Below are positions 26,601 through 36,066 of a stretch of 47,002 nt of DNA, in pieces. Numbering within the stretch: the first letter of the stretch is position 1; each line of letters opens with the position of its first letter. Under the pieces are notes generated by a model. That model had not been told where the DNA came from, did not search any database, and worked only from the letters and a program-made list of their open reading frames with translations. Source of the DNA: Propionibacteriaceae bacterium (GTDB taxonomy: Bacteria > Actinomycetota > Actinomycetes > Propionibacteriales > Propionibacteriaceae); contig JAUNUF010000011.1 of NCBI GenBank assembly GCA_030538315.1, positions 1-47,002 on the forward strand, in the 5' to 3' direction. Position numbers and translations under genes: made by a program.

Positions 26601-28114
26601 CGGACGTCGCCCAGCGCCAACCCAGGGCCGCGGAGGAAAGTGATGGCCGGCTCGTTGCCCACCACGTCCGAGGCGATCTCGAGGGCATCCGCATAGGTGC
26701 TTGCCGCGCGATGGCCGAGGAGCGCGGCGCTGCGGCGGTCTCCGCCCACCCAGATCACGTTTGACAGGTTCCTCGCGGCTTCCGCGGTGCGGTACCACTG
26801 GTGGTAGACCCGCAGGGGGTGATGGGCGAACTGCTTGCGGTACAGATCCAGGTACCAGTCGTCCGCGATGGCTTTGGGCTCGAACTCCGCGGCGATCTCC
26901 GCAGGATCGGTGCTGGCCGGCAGCACCTTGGCGAAGAAATCCGCCGCCGCAGACTGGCGTCGGTTGGAGAACTTGTTCGGCAACGGGTGGAAGCCGATCA
27001 GCACGCCACCTTCCCGCACGAACGGAGAGCCGAGGTGCGAGCCCGCAGCGGTCACGAGGGCATGGTGGGCGGCATCCAGCGGAGATCCGATGGGGCCCTC
27101 CTCGATGGCGGCTCCCCACACCGGTGTGACCAGCACATCCGCGGCGCCGGCCACCTCGACGGCGTTGGCGGCCTGCCACACCCGCGAGGCGTCGCGCCGC
27201 ACCGCCGTGGGATCTCCCGCCACCACGTCGATGATGGCGTAATCCGCCGACAGCGCGTTGTGAACGAGCGACGCACCGTTGCGTGGCATGGCCGCGACGA
27301 TCTGACGGGCGCCCGCATAGGAGAGCTTGTCGCCCAGGTTCCATTCCCATTCGCGCTTGGAGACGAACCGCATGGCGGGGCCGAGCAGCGGCTGGCCCAG
27401 CACCGCGACCAACGAGAACGCGTCGACGTGCCGGGCAACGAGATCCTCCACCGCCGCGCTGGCGCCAGGGGCCGCGTGGGCGCCATACATGCGGTTGATG
27501 GTGGCCAGATCCGTGAGGCCGCCGGCCACCGGGCACTGGGCCGTGAGGGCCGATGCCAAGCCGATGACCACAACGAGATCAGACTCTGCCACGCGGCGGT
27601 TCAACTGCACGGGGGCCCCGTCCACCTCGCCGATGGTGACCAGGTCCTCGCTAGTGACGTCGTGGCTGGTGATCAGCCCGTCCGGGAGGAAGCTCGTGGC
27701 GACCCGATCACCCAACACGCTGGTGATCTGAGCGGGCGACCAGCGCTGACGCAGGCCGTTGGCGACCACCAGTTCCACGTCGTCGACACCGGCGCGTGCA
27801 GCTGATTCAAGCACTCGCTCCACCAGGGTGCGGCGGGGATCAAACTGCGGCCGCGGGAACGGCGGATCGTCATCCGCGATCACGAGGGTCAGCTTCGTGC
27901 CCGGCCGGATCCGCGATGCCAATGACTGCGCGTTGAGCGGCGCAGTGAGCGCGGATTCGATCAGTGCGGTGGGATCCGATGATGCAACGGCATCAGCCGG
28001 GTAGACCACGCGGGTGCCGATACCGAGGCGCTCCAGCCGCAGTTCGGCGCCAGCGGGCGTCATGAGCGGCGGGGTCTTGTCATCGACCTCAAGCACAAAT
28101 CCAGGGCGAGCCAT
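26597..28114 (-). CDS. LarA-fold (DUF2088) protein lacking nickel-pincer ligands
   Basis: 505-residue protein resembling the N-terminal DUF2088 and C-terminal parts of lactate racemase LarA. The typical landmarks appear altered: the GLHR-like motif after the first Rossmann strand is ANGLRQRW, and the SHDV histidine (151) persists, but there is no lysine anywhere between residues 74 and 253, so the lysine that binds the nickel-pincer cofactor is missing, as is the later His (ALTAQCPVAGG in its place). It therefore should not be called a racemase. AAAGGA lies 6 nt before ATG 28114; the gene follows the reductase fusion by 16 nt and overlaps the PlsC-fold gene. Confidence 0.75.
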   Translation of the reverse strand: MARPGFVLEVDDKTPPLMTPAGAELRLERLGIGTRVVYPADAVASSDPTALIESALTAPLNAQSLASRIRPGTKLTLVIADDDPPFPRPQFDPRRTLVERVLESAARAGVDDVELVVANGLRQRWSPAQITSVLGDRVATSFLPDGLITSHDVTSEDLVTIGEVDGAPVQLNRRVAESDLVVVIGLASALTAQCPVAGGLTDLATINRMYGAHAAPGASAAVEDLVARHVDAFSLVAVLGQPLLGPAMRFVSKREWEWNLGDKLSYAGARQIVAAMPRNGASLVHNALSADYAIIDVVAGDPTAVRRDASRVWQAANAVEVAGAADVLVTPVWGAAIEEGPIGSPLDAAHHALVTAAGSHLGSPFVREGGVLIGFHPLPNKFSNRRQSAAADFFAKVLPASTDPAEIAAEFEPKAIADDWYLDLYRKQFAHHPLRVYHQWYRTAEAARNLSNVIWVGGDRRSAALLGHRAASTYADALEIASDVVGNEPAITFLRGPGLALGDVR

Positions 28115-28130
28115 CAGGAATCCTTTCCGT

Positions 28131-30479
28131 TCACGACATCTTCCAACGCGGCAGCGGAGACATCTCCGGCCACTCGACGATCGACCAGCCCTTGGACTTG
28201 GCGGCCCGCATGAGGCCGATGTCCGGGCTGACCGCCACGGGGTTGCCCACGGCGTTCAGCATGGGAAGGTCCACGTGGCTGTCGGCGTATCCGTAACTGT
28301 TGGCCAGATCGATGTCGTGCAGCTTGGCGTAGTGGTTGAGCCAGGCCGAGCGTGATTCGCCGACCATGGGCGGCCCGCTGAGGAACCCAGTGCAACGGCC
28401 CTCGTCGTCCGTGGCCAATTCAGCCGCGACGATGGTGTCGAACAGGCCCTCGAACGGGCGGGTCAGGGGGCGCACCGCGCCCGTCATCAGAATGGTGGTG
28501 TGCCCGGCGTCGCGGTGCTCACGGATCCGCCGGATCGCGTCGGGAGACATGCGGTCCAGGATGAGCGGCGCCAACTTCTCGTCGACGTAGGCCTCGAGGG
28601 CGGCAAGATCTGCACCGGCGTAGCGTCGGTAGATCGAGCGGAGGAACACGCCACGGTCTCGGCGCTCTGCACCGAGGTACAGCGGCAGTTGCGCCGCGAT
28701 GCTGACGACTTCGCCCAGCCGCCGCAGCGGGCTGAGCTCCGGCAGGCGGGCCCAGAGATAGGTCTCCACCACGTTGGTGGCCATGACGGTGCCGTCCAGG
28801 TCAAAGGCCGCCAGCACAGTGCCCTTCTTGCTGGGCTTGAGTTCCTTGAAGGTGGCGGCGCGGGCCTGGCGGCGCTTGCGCACGGCCTCGAGGCGGCGCA
28901 CCGGATTGGTGATGGCCGGAATGTGCACCTCCTCCATGTAGTGCTGCCAGTCGAAGGAGGCGGAGTCAAACCCGAAGCGTTCCTTGTCGTCCTCATGCAG
29001 CGAGTTGTGCAGGGCGAGCGTGCTGTCGTCGACGAAGTGCAGCTCGGATTGCAGGTACTCGCCGTAGAGGGTCAGGTACTTGCCGAGGAACTCCAGGTTC
29101 TTTGCTGTCTTGTCCAGGCTGGTGGCCATGGCGCGCACCTTCTTGCCGCGCGGGGCGAAGCTGATCAGCTTGTTGCCCACCTTCACGGCCTTGTCGCCCA
29201 CCCACATGAGCTTCTCGATGGGCTCGGCGCCAGGGAACTTCCAGGTGGCCAGCGGCGTTGAACCCTGGCCGGACAGGTACGGGTGTTCGCTGAAGTAGTT
29301 GCGCACATGCTCGTAGATGCCGCGGAAGGTCAGCGGATTCCTGGCGCCGGACGAGCCGTGGTAGTACTCCGGCTCCCCCACCGTGGGATCCGTGGCGCAG
29401 ACTGCCACGATGCCGTTGACGATGAAATCGCACGGGATGATGTCGATGACCGCATCCGGCGAGGCTGGGAACTCAGGCAGCTGCCCGCGGCCGTAGGCCA
29501 GGATGATGGGATCTGCCATCTTGAAGCCCTCGATCCACCCCGGATAGGGGTAGCGCAGCGAGGATTCCACGATGGCAGGGCGGAAGATGGAAACCTTCAT
29601 GTCGTGGGCGACATCCGCCACGACGCGCTCGCCCAGCGCCTTGGCAAAGGTGTAGACATCCGTCCAGCCCAGCGAGCGGGCGCGCTCCGTGCCGGCGGAA
29701 ACGAGCTCCTGCTTGACCCATTCCTGACGGCGGCGCTCCGTATCTTCCGAGGTGGTCAGGTAGCCAGCTTGGCGGTGAAGAGCCTCCGCCTGCTTGCGCA
29801 AGATGGTGAGCTGCTCCGCGCTTCGGGAACGGGCCTCGATGTGCTCCGCCATAGCGAGCGCCGCCGCGGTTTCCGCCTCGTAGTCAATGGTGTGGACGTG
29901 GGCGGCCTCCGGGATGGCCCCGCGGCGCCGCCCGGCTGTGTACGCCGTCGAGACATGCACGTAGTGGGGCACCCGCTCGAGGTTGCCATCGGCATCCGAG
30001 CAGGACTCCCGCAGTTTGGCCAGCAGGGCCTTGGTGCCCACGACGTTGGTCATGAACGCCTGATCGATGGGTGGGTCGAACGAAACGTCGCCGGCGCAGT
30101 GCACCAGCACGTCGATGTCGCGCGGGAGATCCGGCACCTTGGGGAGGTCGCCTTCGATCACCTGGACGCGGGCGGCCATCAGCGCCTCCGCGCCTCCAGC
30201 CTCATCCACAAGATCCTTGAAGATCTTCTTCTTGAGCAGGCCAACGACGCGCTCCTCCGCAGTCACCGAGCCCTTGCGGCGCACCAGAACGGCCGTGGTC
30301 GTGTCTGGGCACTCCGTGAGCACCTTCCACAACAACTGCTCGCCGATGAAGCCGGTGACGCCGGTCATGGCGATCTTCTTGCTTGCCAGCAGATCCTTGA
30401 TGCGGCCGTTGAGCAGCGGGGGCACATGGACCCGTGTGGGGTCGACTGGGCCAAACGTGCTGGCCGGGGCCTTAGCCAT
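28131..30479 (-). CDS. Fatty-acyl-reductase-like SDR fused to a HAD-IB phosphatase
   Basis: 782-residue two-domain protein. Residues about 35-480 are a NAD-binding_4 (male-sterility/FAR-type) reductase: TGVTGFIG (GxxGxxG, 40-46), HVSTAYTAG, the catalytic YTFAK (Tyr276-Lys280), and [16 protein letters not shown]. Residues about 553-782 are a HAD-IB hydrolase: AAFDLDGT (Asp560/Asp562), LMTGAVRP, and [14 protein letters not shown]. All key residues seem kept. I infer NAD(P)H-dependent reduction of an activated acyl group plus dephosphorylation of a phosphoester, perhaps in lipid metabolism. ATG 30479 overlaps the hisA stop by 8 nt. First of three linked genes with LarA-fold and PlsC-fold proteins. 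Confidence 0.85.
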   Translation of the reverse strand: MAKAPASTFGPVDPTRVHVPPLLNGRIKDLLASKKIAMTGVTGFIGEQLLWKVLTECPDTTTAVLVRRKGSVTAEERVVGLLKKKIFKDLVDEAGGAEALMAARVQVIEGDLPKVPDLPRDIDVLVHCAGDVSFDPPIDQAFMTNVVGTKALLAKLRESCSDADGNLERVPHYVHVSTAYTAGRRRGAIPEAAHVHTIDYEAETAAALAMAEHIEARSRSAEQLTILRKQAEALHRQAGYLTTSEDTERRRQEWVKQELVSAGTERARSLGWTDVYTFAKALGERVVADVAHDMKVSIFRPAIVESSLRYPYPGWIEGFKMADPIILAYGRGQLPEFPASPDAVIDIIPCDFIVNGIVAVCATDPTVGEPEYYHGSSGARNPLTFRGIYEHVRNYFSEHPYLSGQGSTPLATWKFPGAEPIEKLMWVGDKAVKVGNKLISFAPRGKKVRAMATSLDKTAKNLEFLGKYLTLYGEYLQSELHFVDDSTLALHNSLHEDDKERFGFDSASFDWQHYMEEVHIPAITNPVRRLEAVRKRRQARAATFKELKPSKKGTVLAAFDLDGTVMATNVVETYLWARLPELSPLRRLGEVVSIAAQLPLYLGAERRDRGVFLRSIYRRYAGADLAALEAYVDEKLAPLILDRMSPDAIRRIREHRDAGHTTILMTGAVRPLTRPFEGLFDTIVAAELATDDEGRCTGFLSGPPMVGESRSAWLNHYAKLHDIDLANSYGYADSHVDLPMLNAVGNPVAVSPDIGLMRAAKSKGWSIVEWPEMSPLPRWKMS

Positions 30480-31209
30480 CGACGTCGCCCTCAGCCACCG
30501 CGAGCGCCTCTTCGATGGTGAACCGGCCCACGTAGAGAGCGGTGCCGACGATGGCGCCCTCGACGCCGCGGTCGACCAGCTTGCGGAGGGCGCGCAGATC
30601 ATCCAGCGTGGCGATGCCGCCGGAGGCGATGACCTTCTTGCCGCTGCGCTCGGCCACCGCCATGAGCAGGTCGACGTTGGGGCCGGTGAGCATGCCGTCG
30701 GAGTTCACATCCGTGACGACGAAGCGCTCGCACCCGGCGGCCACCAGACGGTCGACGACCTCCGGCCACGGGCCGCCCTCGGTGGTCCAGCCACGGGCCG
30801 CAAGGTTCTCGCCGCGCACGTCGATGCCAATGGCGATGCGGTCTCCGTGTTCGCCAAGGATCCGGTCACACCATTCTGGGTTCTCCAGCGCGGCCGTTCC
30901 GATGTTGACGCGGCGCGCACCGGTGTCGAGCGCGCGGGCCAGCGATTCGTCGTCGCGGATGCCGCCAGAGATCTCGACCTGCATGTCGAGCTGGCCCACG
31001 ATCTCCTTGAGCAGCGCGGCGTTGTTGCCGCGGCCGAACGCCGCGTCGAGGTCAACGAGGTGCAGCCATTCGGCGCCGCCGTCCTGCCAGCGCAGCGCGG
31101 CCTTGAGGGGGTCGCCGAACTCCTTTTGGGTGCCGGCAATGCCCTGCACCAGTTGAACGGCCTGGCCGCTCTGGACGTCGACGGCGGGCAACAGTTGAAG
31201 CTTCTCCAC
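30472..31209 (-). CDS. priA: PriA/HisA phosphoribosyl isomerase
   Basis: 245-residue (beta/alpha)8-barrel isomerase converting ProFAR to PRFAR in histidine synthesis; actinobacterial PriA also does the TrpF reaction. LLPAVDV (Asp11), [10 protein letters not shown], the Asp130 strand IAIGIDV, ARGW and VVTDVNSDG follow the mycobacterial PriA closely. The conserved Arg at position 19 is Gln (GQAVQLVQG). GTG 31209 gives the aligned start; upstream is TAGGGT at 8 nt. It is separated from hisDCBH by two plus-strand genes; hisF and hisI are not in the window. The FAR-HAD gene overlaps its end. Confidence 0.92.
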   Translation of the reverse strand: MEKLQLLPAVDVQSGQAVQLVQGIAGTQKEFGDPLKAALRWQDGGAEWLHLVDLDAAFGRGNNAALLKEIVGQLDMQVEISGGIRDDESLARALDTGARRVNIGTAALENPEWCDRILGEHGDRIAIGIDVRGENLAARGWTTEGGPWPEVVDRLVAAGCERFVVTDVNSDGMLTGPNVDLLMAVAERSGKKVIASGGIATLDDLRALRKLVDRGVEGAIVGTALYVGRFTIEEALAVAEGDVDG

Positions 31210-31217
31210 GACGCCCA

Positions 31218-31223
31218 ACCCTA
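31218..31223 (-). promoter_or_regulatory. Candidate -10 (TAGGGT) of priA/hisA
   Basis: TAGGGT ends 8 nt before GTG 31209; it would drive hisA and the FAR-HAD/LarA-fold/PlsC-fold genes independently of hisDCBH. Confidence 0.4.
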
Positions 31224-31336
31224 CCCCTTCAACGGAGCGCTGCGGCACTGCTGCCTATTCGGTCATGATCGCTTTAGCCAACTCATCCGTATGGAATGGT
31301 GATCTCTGGAGCCGCCTCTGGAGTGAAGGGATAGCC

Positions 31337-32971
31337 ATGTCGTCACGATCCACCCTCGCCACACTCACCGACAGCCTTACCAAGGTGCTGCCGACGTGGG
31401 AGCCCAGCGAACCGCTCAGAGCACTGACCGGCTGGACTGGCGAGACGCTGTCCTTCCAGGTGGCATGGCGGCCGGTGCCCACCGATTACGCGGCGCCTAC
31501 CACCGACGTCGTCCTCACCGTCACGGGAGCCGAAGGCATCCAACTGCACGCGGTGGACCTCGTTCCGATTCAAGTCCCCTGCTGGGAGGAGCACGGCGAC
31601 GGCTTCCTCACCGAGACACCAGGAATGCTCCCTGACGTCCTGCGCCCCCTCGGGCCAACATCCGACGGTTCGGTGTCGCTTCGCGCGACCCACATCGGGT
31701 GGCACTCCGTCTGGGTCGACATCGAGGCGCCCATCGACGCAGTGCACGTCACCATGACGGCCGACGGGCAACAGATCCTCGACGTCACGCTGCCAGTGCA
31801 CTTGGTCGATCGGGCACTGCCGGAGCATGGGATCGAGAACACCCAGTGGTTCCACGCGGATTGCCTCGCCACCCACTACGGCGTCGAAACCTGGAGCGAG
31901 GCCCACTGGGACATCATCAGAGGCCAGATGCAGGCCGCGGCACAGATGGGCGTCACCATGCTGTTGACGCCCGTGTGGACTCCCCCGCTCGACACCGCAG
32001 TGGGCACCTATCGCCGCACCACCCAACTATTGGAGATCGGCTTGGCCGACGGGACGTACTCGTTCGGGACCAAGCACCTCGACAGATGGCTCGACACTCT
32101 CGCCGAGGCCGGCATCAGCCGCGTGGAGGTACCGCACCTCTTCACCCAATGGGGCGCAGAGTGGACGCCGAAGTTCGAGGTGTGGGAGAACGGCCAACGC
32201 ACGGACAGGTTCGGCTGGGACACGCCCGCCACGGATCCGGAATATCAGCGGTTCCTGAGCCAACTGATCCCGTTCCTGAAGAGCTATTTCGCTGAACGGG
32301 TTGGGCTGGACAAGACCGTCTTCCACATCTCGGACGAACCCAACGAGCACCACCTCGACTCATACCGCCGCGCCCGCGACTCGGTGCAGGAACTCCTCGA
32401 CGGCTGCCGGGTGCTCGACGCACTGTCGCACCCCGAATACGCCGACCTGGTCCAGACTCCTGTCGTCGCCACAGATGCGGTTCCCTCCTTCCGCGCGGTG
32501 GGTACCGAACCCAGCTGGGTGTACTACTGCATCGCCCAGTCCAGGGACGTGTCCAACCGGTTCATCGCCCAAGAGGCCGTGCGTACCAGGGCCTTGGGCT
32601 GGCAGCTCTACAAGTTCCGCGCCGTCGGATTCCTGCACTGGGCGTTGAACTTCTACTCCCGCCAACTGTCCCGGGGCGCCATCAATCCGTTCGCCGAGAC
32701 CAGCGCCGGGGGTGGCTTCATCAGCGGCGACCCGTTCATCGTCTACCCCGGCCCCGGTGGTGCGACGTGGCCCTCGCTGCGTCACCGGCTCATGCGCGAC
32801 GCGTTCGACGATCTGGCCGCAGCGCGTGGTGCGGAAGAGGTGCTGGGCCGCGAGCGGGTGTTGAGCATCATCGACCCGGACGGCACGCTCGACTACAACG
32901 CTGGCTGGGTGAGTTCAGAGGTGTGGCTGGGGCGTCGCCGCCAACTTGACGAGGCGGTCGCCCGCCCCTGA
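31337..32971 (+). CDS. DUF4091/GH123-like glycoside hydrolase
   Basis: 544-residue protein. The N-terminal 180 residues are a beta-sandwich-like region (GWTGETLSFQVAWRP). The rest looks like the DUF4091/GH123 catalytic barrel: VEVPHLFTQWGAEW, and the acid pair in FHISDEPNEH (Asp333-Glu334), matching the Asp-Glu used for substrate-assisted cleavage by GH123 N-acetyl-beta-galactosaminidases. No signal peptide is visible, so it would act in the cytoplasm. ATG 31337 has AAGGG 6 nt upstream; an earlier in-frame ATG at 31265 lacks one. It lies with the HAD gene on the plus strand inside the his region. Substrate is inferred, not shown. Confidence 0.75.
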   Translation: MSSRSTLATLTDSLTKVLPTWEPSEPLRALTGWTGETLSFQVAWRPVPTDYAAPTTDVVLTVTGAEGIQLHAVDLVPIQVPCWEEHGDGFLTETPGMLPDVLRPLGPTSDGSVSLRATHIGWHSVWVDIEAPIDAVHVTMTADGQQILDVTLPVHLVDRALPEHGIENTQWFHADCLATHYGVETWSEAHWDIIRGQMQAAAQMGVTMLLTPVWTPPLDTAVGTYRRTTQLLEIGLADGTYSFGTKHLDRWLDTLAEAGISRVEVPHLFTQWGAEWTPKFEVWENGQRTDRFGWDTPATDPEYQRFLSQLIPFLKSYFAERVGLDKTVFHISDEPNEHHLDSYRRARDSVQELLDGCRVLDALSHPEYADLVQTPVVATDAVPSFRAVGTEPSWVYYCIAQSRDVSNRFIAQEAVRTRALGWQLYKFRAVGFLHWALNFYSRQLSRGAINPFAETSAGGGFISGDPFIVYPGPGGATWPSLRHRLMRDAFDDLAAARGAEEVLGRERVLSIIDPDGTLDYNAGWVSSEVWLGRRRQLDEAVARP

Positions 32972-32982
32972 GGTACGTCGGA

Positions 32983-32988
32983 TAGGGT
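32983..32988 (+). promoter_or_regulatory. Candidate -10 (TAGGGT) of the Cof-type HAD gene
   Basis: TAGGGT ends 7 nt before ATG 32996, a leaderless layout within the 24-nt gap after the GH123-like gene. Confidence 0.45.
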
Positions 32989-32995
32989 TCCGGCC

Positions 32996-33784
32996 ATGGT
33001 TGCTGTGATTGCCGTGGACATGGACGGGACCTTCCTCAGGCCTGATGACACCTACGATCGCGCTCGGTTCGAGCGCCTCCTCGCCGTGATGCGCGAACGC
33101 GGTATCCGTTTCGTGGTGGCCAGCGGCAACCAGCTCACCCAGTTGCGATCCTTCTTCCAGCCCTTTGACGATGCCGCCTTCGTCGCCGAAAACGGTCACA
33201 TCGTGGTGGATCAGGGCCAGACGACGCCGCTGGCCACTGCGGTGCTTGACCCGGAGGCGGCGCAAAGGGTCATCCGCTCCCTGACCGCGCTAGGCCACCC
33301 CTTCGTCATGAGCGGCACGGAGGGTGCATTCGTGCCCGCCACCGCCCCGGAGTGGTTCGTCGACGGCATGCGCCGCTACTACCACCGCCTTGACGTTGCC
33401 GAAGACCTGCTGGCCCTCGACGTGGATGTCATGAAGTTCTCCATGATCACCGACACGGATGTGGTGGAGGTCGCGCGTCAGGTCTCCGAGGAGGTGGGCG
33501 ACGTGCTGAACGTGGTGATCTCCGGCCCACGCGACATGGACATGAACCAGCCGGGCATCCACAAGGCCCACGGGCTTGGTCTGCTCCTGGACAGGTGGGG
33601 CGTGGACTGGAAGGACGTCGTGTCGTTCGGCGACGGCGGCAACGACGTGGAGTTGCTGGCCGCCTCGGGCCGTGGTTACGCGCTGGAGGGAGCCCGCGAC
33701 TCCCTCGTGGAGGTGGCCACGCACCGTGCCGGAAGCAACGCCAACGACGCGGTGCTCGACGTCATCGAGGAACTGCTCAGCTGA
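32996..33784 (+). CDS. Cof-type HAD-IIB hydrolase
   Basis: 262-residue phosphatase of the Cof subfamily, acting on sugar phosphates or similar small molecules. Motif I VDMDGTFLRP (Asp8/Asp10), the motif II region VVASGNQ, a large C2 cap, lysine in IHKAHGL (motif III) and motif IV FGDGGNDVELL are all kept. It follows the GH123-like gene by 24 nt with its own -10-like hexamer. Its end overlaps the convergent hisH end by 8 nt. Substrate unknown. Confidence 0.93.
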   Translation: MVAVIAVDMDGTFLRPDDTYDRARFERLLAVMRERGIRFVVASGNQLTQLRSFFQPFDDAAFVAENGHIVVDQGQTTPLATAVLDPEAAQRVIRSLTALGHPFVMSGTEGAFVPATAPEWFVDGMRRYYHRLDVAEDLLALDVDVMKFSMITDTDVVEVARQVSEEVGDVLNVVISGPRDMDMNQPGIHKAHGLGLLLDRWGVDWKDVVSFGDGGNDVELLAASGRGYALEGARDSLVEVATHRAGSNANDAVLDVIEELLS

Positions 33785-34370
33785 GCCAGTTCGAGATCAG
33801 GCGGGCCCCGGCCGCGCCGGATTTCTCCGGGTGGAACTGCGTGGACGACACGTGTCCGCGCTCCACCGCCGCCACGAACGTTGCCTCCTCATGGCGCGAC
33901 ATGCTGACCACGCCTTCCATGGGCGGCGTCTGCGCCGCATAGCTGTGCACGAAGTAGAAGCGCTCCCCGGCAAGGCCATCGAAGAGTCGTGAGCCTGCGC
34001 CGGGTTCGACGGTGTTCCACCCCATGTGCGGCAGCCTGCGGGCGGGCACCTGGCCGACCACGCCGTCGTGCAGCCCGATGCCTCGGGTGCGATGGCCATG
34101 CTCATGGCCCTCGGCGAAGAAGACCTGATGGCCCACACAGATGCCCAGGAGCGGCCGCTCCGCCAGTACCCAGGCGCGGATCAGGTCGTCACCGCCAACC
34201 CGCTCGATCCCGGCCATGCACGCAGCGAAGGCGCCCACACCCGGCACCACCAAACCGTCCTGCCGCAGCAGCTCGTCATGATCAGCGGACACGACAACCT
34301 CTGCGCCGGCATTGCGGAAGGCCCGCGCGGCGCTGTGCAGGTTGCCTGAACCGTAATCCAGCAGCCCCAC
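33777..34370 (-). CDS. hisH: Imidazole glycerol phosphate synthase subunit HisH
   Basis: Glutaminase subunit supplying ammonia to HisF. The 197-residue class I amidotransferase has the oxyanion strand VPGVGAF, the nucleophile in LGICVGHQ (usually LGxCLGMQ) and the His-Glu pair in STQFHPEKSG. Starts at GTG 34370, 8 nt after the hisB stop (an ATT-initiated form 9 nt further upstream is less likely). It ends by overlapping the convergent HAD gene, so hisA cannot follow directly as in other actinobacteria. Confidence 0.94.
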   Translation of the reverse strand: MGLLDYGSGNLHSAARAFRNAGAEVVVSADHDELLRQDGLVVPGVGAFAACMAGIERVGGDDLIRAWVLAERPLLGICVGHQVFFAEGHEHGHRTRGIGLHDGVVGQVPARRLPHMGWNTVEPGAGSRLFDGLAGERFYFVHSYAAQTPPMEGVVSMSRHEEATFVAAVERGHVSSTQFHPEKSGAAGARLISNWLS

Positions 34371-34378
34371 CCGCCGAA

Positions 34379-34987
34379 TCAGAGTGCACCCTTCGTGCTG
34401 GGGATGCCCTGCTGGCGCGGATCGATCTCGACGGCGTCGCGCAGCGCGCGGGCCAGCGCCTTGAACTCGGCCTCGACGATGTGGTGCGGATCCCGGCCAG
34501 CCCTCAGCGTGAGGTGCAGGCAGAGGCCGGCATTGAGGGCGAGCGACTCGAAGAAGTGGTAGGTCATCGAACCGGCGTACGGCACGCCGGAGCCCCCGAT
34601 CAGCGCGTACACCTGGCCCTCAGGCTCGCCCTGGCAGGTGACGTACGGCCGGCCGGCCACGTCCACGACCACCTCGGCCACCGCCTCGTCCAGCGGGACG
34701 ACGGCGGAGGCGTAGCGCCGGATGCCGGACTTGTCGCCCAGCGCCTCCTTGAGCGCCTGGCCGAGGCAGATGGCGGTGTCCTCGATGGTGTGATGCCCAT
34801 CGATGTGGAGATCGCCCTCAGCCTCCACGGTGATGTCGATCAGGGAGTGCTTGGAAAGGGCCGTGAGCATGTGGTCGTAGAAGCCAATCCCCGTGGAGAT
34901 CTGGGACCTGCCCGTGCCGTCGAGGTCGATCGTGACCTTGATGCTGGATTCGCTGGTGGTGCGTTCAACGGTTGCGGTGCGGCTCAT
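34379..34987 (-). CDS. hisB: Imidazoleglycerol-phosphate dehydratase
   Basis: Dehydrates IGP to imidazole acetol phosphate. 202 residues, monofunctional (no fused HisN phosphatase). Metal-binding motifs include [11 protein letters not shown] and [20 protein letters not shown] 34987 ([11 protein letters not shown]) makes an ATGA overlap with hisC; a longer reading lacks conserved residues. Confidence 0.96.
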   Translation of the reverse strand: MSRTATVERTTSESSIKVTIDLDGTGRSQISTGIGFYDHMLTALSKHSLIDITVEAEGDLHIDGHHTIEDTAICLGQALKEALGDKSGIRRYASAVVPLDEAVAEVVVDVAGRPYVTCQGEPEGQVYALIGGSGVPYAGSMTYHFFESLALNAGLCLHLTLRAGRDPHHIVEAEFKALARALRDAVEIDPRQQGIPSTKGAL

Positions 34988-36066
34988 GGCTGCCTTTCGG
35001 GGTCGAGTTCGGTGAGGGCCGCCTTCAGCGCGGCCATCTCTTCGGGCGTGCCCGCGGAGACGCGGAGGAACCCGGCCGGGCCGGTCTCCCTGATCAGAAT
35101 GCCCCTGTCCAGGAGTTCCTGCCACACCTGGTGGCGATCCGGGAAGCGGCCGATGAGCGAGAAGTTCGCCTCGGAGTCGATGACCGCGTAGCCGTGCTCG
35201 CGGGCCCAGGCCTCGAAGCCGCGCGCTTCCTCCGTGAGTTGGCGCACCTGGGCGAGCAACTCGTCGGCGTGCGCCAGCGCCACGCGCGCCACTGCCTGCG
35301 TCTGCGCACTGAGGTGGTAAGGCAACCGCACGATGCGGCAGGCGTCGACGATGGCCGGCGCGGCGGCGAGGTATCCCAGGCGCCCGCCCGCGAGCGCAAA
35401 CGCCTTGCTCATGGTGCGCGAAACCACGAGCCGGGGGTGCTTGGCGAGCAACTCGAGCGCGCTCGGGCGGCTCGAGAACTCCTGATAGGCCTCATCTGCC
35501 ACCACGATGGCGTCCGTGCCGGCGCACACCTCGTCGATGACCTCAAGCGGCACGGTGGTGCCGGTGGGGTTGTTCGGGGTGGTGATCAGCACGACGGTGG
35601 GCTGGTGCTCAGCGATGGCGCCCAGGATGAGCTCGGCGTCGAGCGAGTAGTCGTCGTGGCGATGCACGGTGACGAACTCCGTGCAGGTGTTGCGTGCGTA
35701 CTCGGGGTACATGGAGTACGTGGGCGTGAACGTGAGCACCTTTCGCCCCGGGCCGCCAAAGGCCGTGAGCAGGTGGCTCATGATCTCGTTGGAGCCATTG
35801 GCCGCCCAGATCTGTTCCGCAGAAAGGCCGTGGCCCAGGTAGGCCGCCAAGTCAGCCCTCAGCGCCCTGGCTTCCCGATCCGGGTACCGGTTCAAGCTGC
35901 CAGCCGCCTCGACGACGGCCTCAGCCATCTCCTGCCGAATGGCGGGCGACGGCGGGTAGGGGTTCTCGTTGACGTTGAGCACCACGGGCACGTCCAGTTG
36001 AGGAGCGCCGTAGGGCTCCTCCCCCACCAGATCCGCGCGCAGCGGGAGTTCGTCGAGGGTGATCAC
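34984..36066 (-). CDS. hisC: Histidinol-phosphate aminotransferase
   Basis: PLP-dependent class I/II aminotransferase, 360 residues. [12 protein letters not shown] near the N-terminus, [19 protein letters not shown], and the PLP-lysine region [17 protein letters not shown] are clear. Starts at GTG 36066, sharing GTGA with the hisD stop; overlaps hisB. Could accept aromatic substrates too, but context fixes the main role. Confidence 0.96.
   Translation of the reverse strand: MITLDELPLRADLVGEEPYGAPQLDVPVVLNVNENPYPPSPAIRQEMAEAVVEAAGSLNRYPDREARALRADLAAYLGHGLSAEQIWAANGSNEIMSHLLTAFGGPGRKVLTFTPTYSMYPEYARNTCTEFVTVHRHDDYSLDAELILGAIAEHQPTVVLITTPNNPTGTTVPLEVIDEVCAGTDAIVVADEAYQEFSSRPSALELLAKHPRLVVSRTMSKAFALAGGRLGYLAAAPAIVDACRIVRLPYHLSAQTQAVARVALAHADELLAQVRQLTEEARGFEAWAREHGYAVIDSEANFSLIGRFPDRHQVWQELLDRGILIRETGPAGFLRVSAGTPEEMAALKAALTELDPERQP

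Noticed and set aside
26601-27536. N-terminal extension of the PlsC-fold gene through the LarA-fold gene
   Set aside because: The extra 311 residues are an Arg/Gly-rich out-of-frame reading of the LarA-fold gene; ATG 26600 with an ATGA overlap is the better start.
26597-28114. Lactate racemase (LarA)
   Set aside because: The pincer lysine and key histidines are missing, so only the fold is supported.
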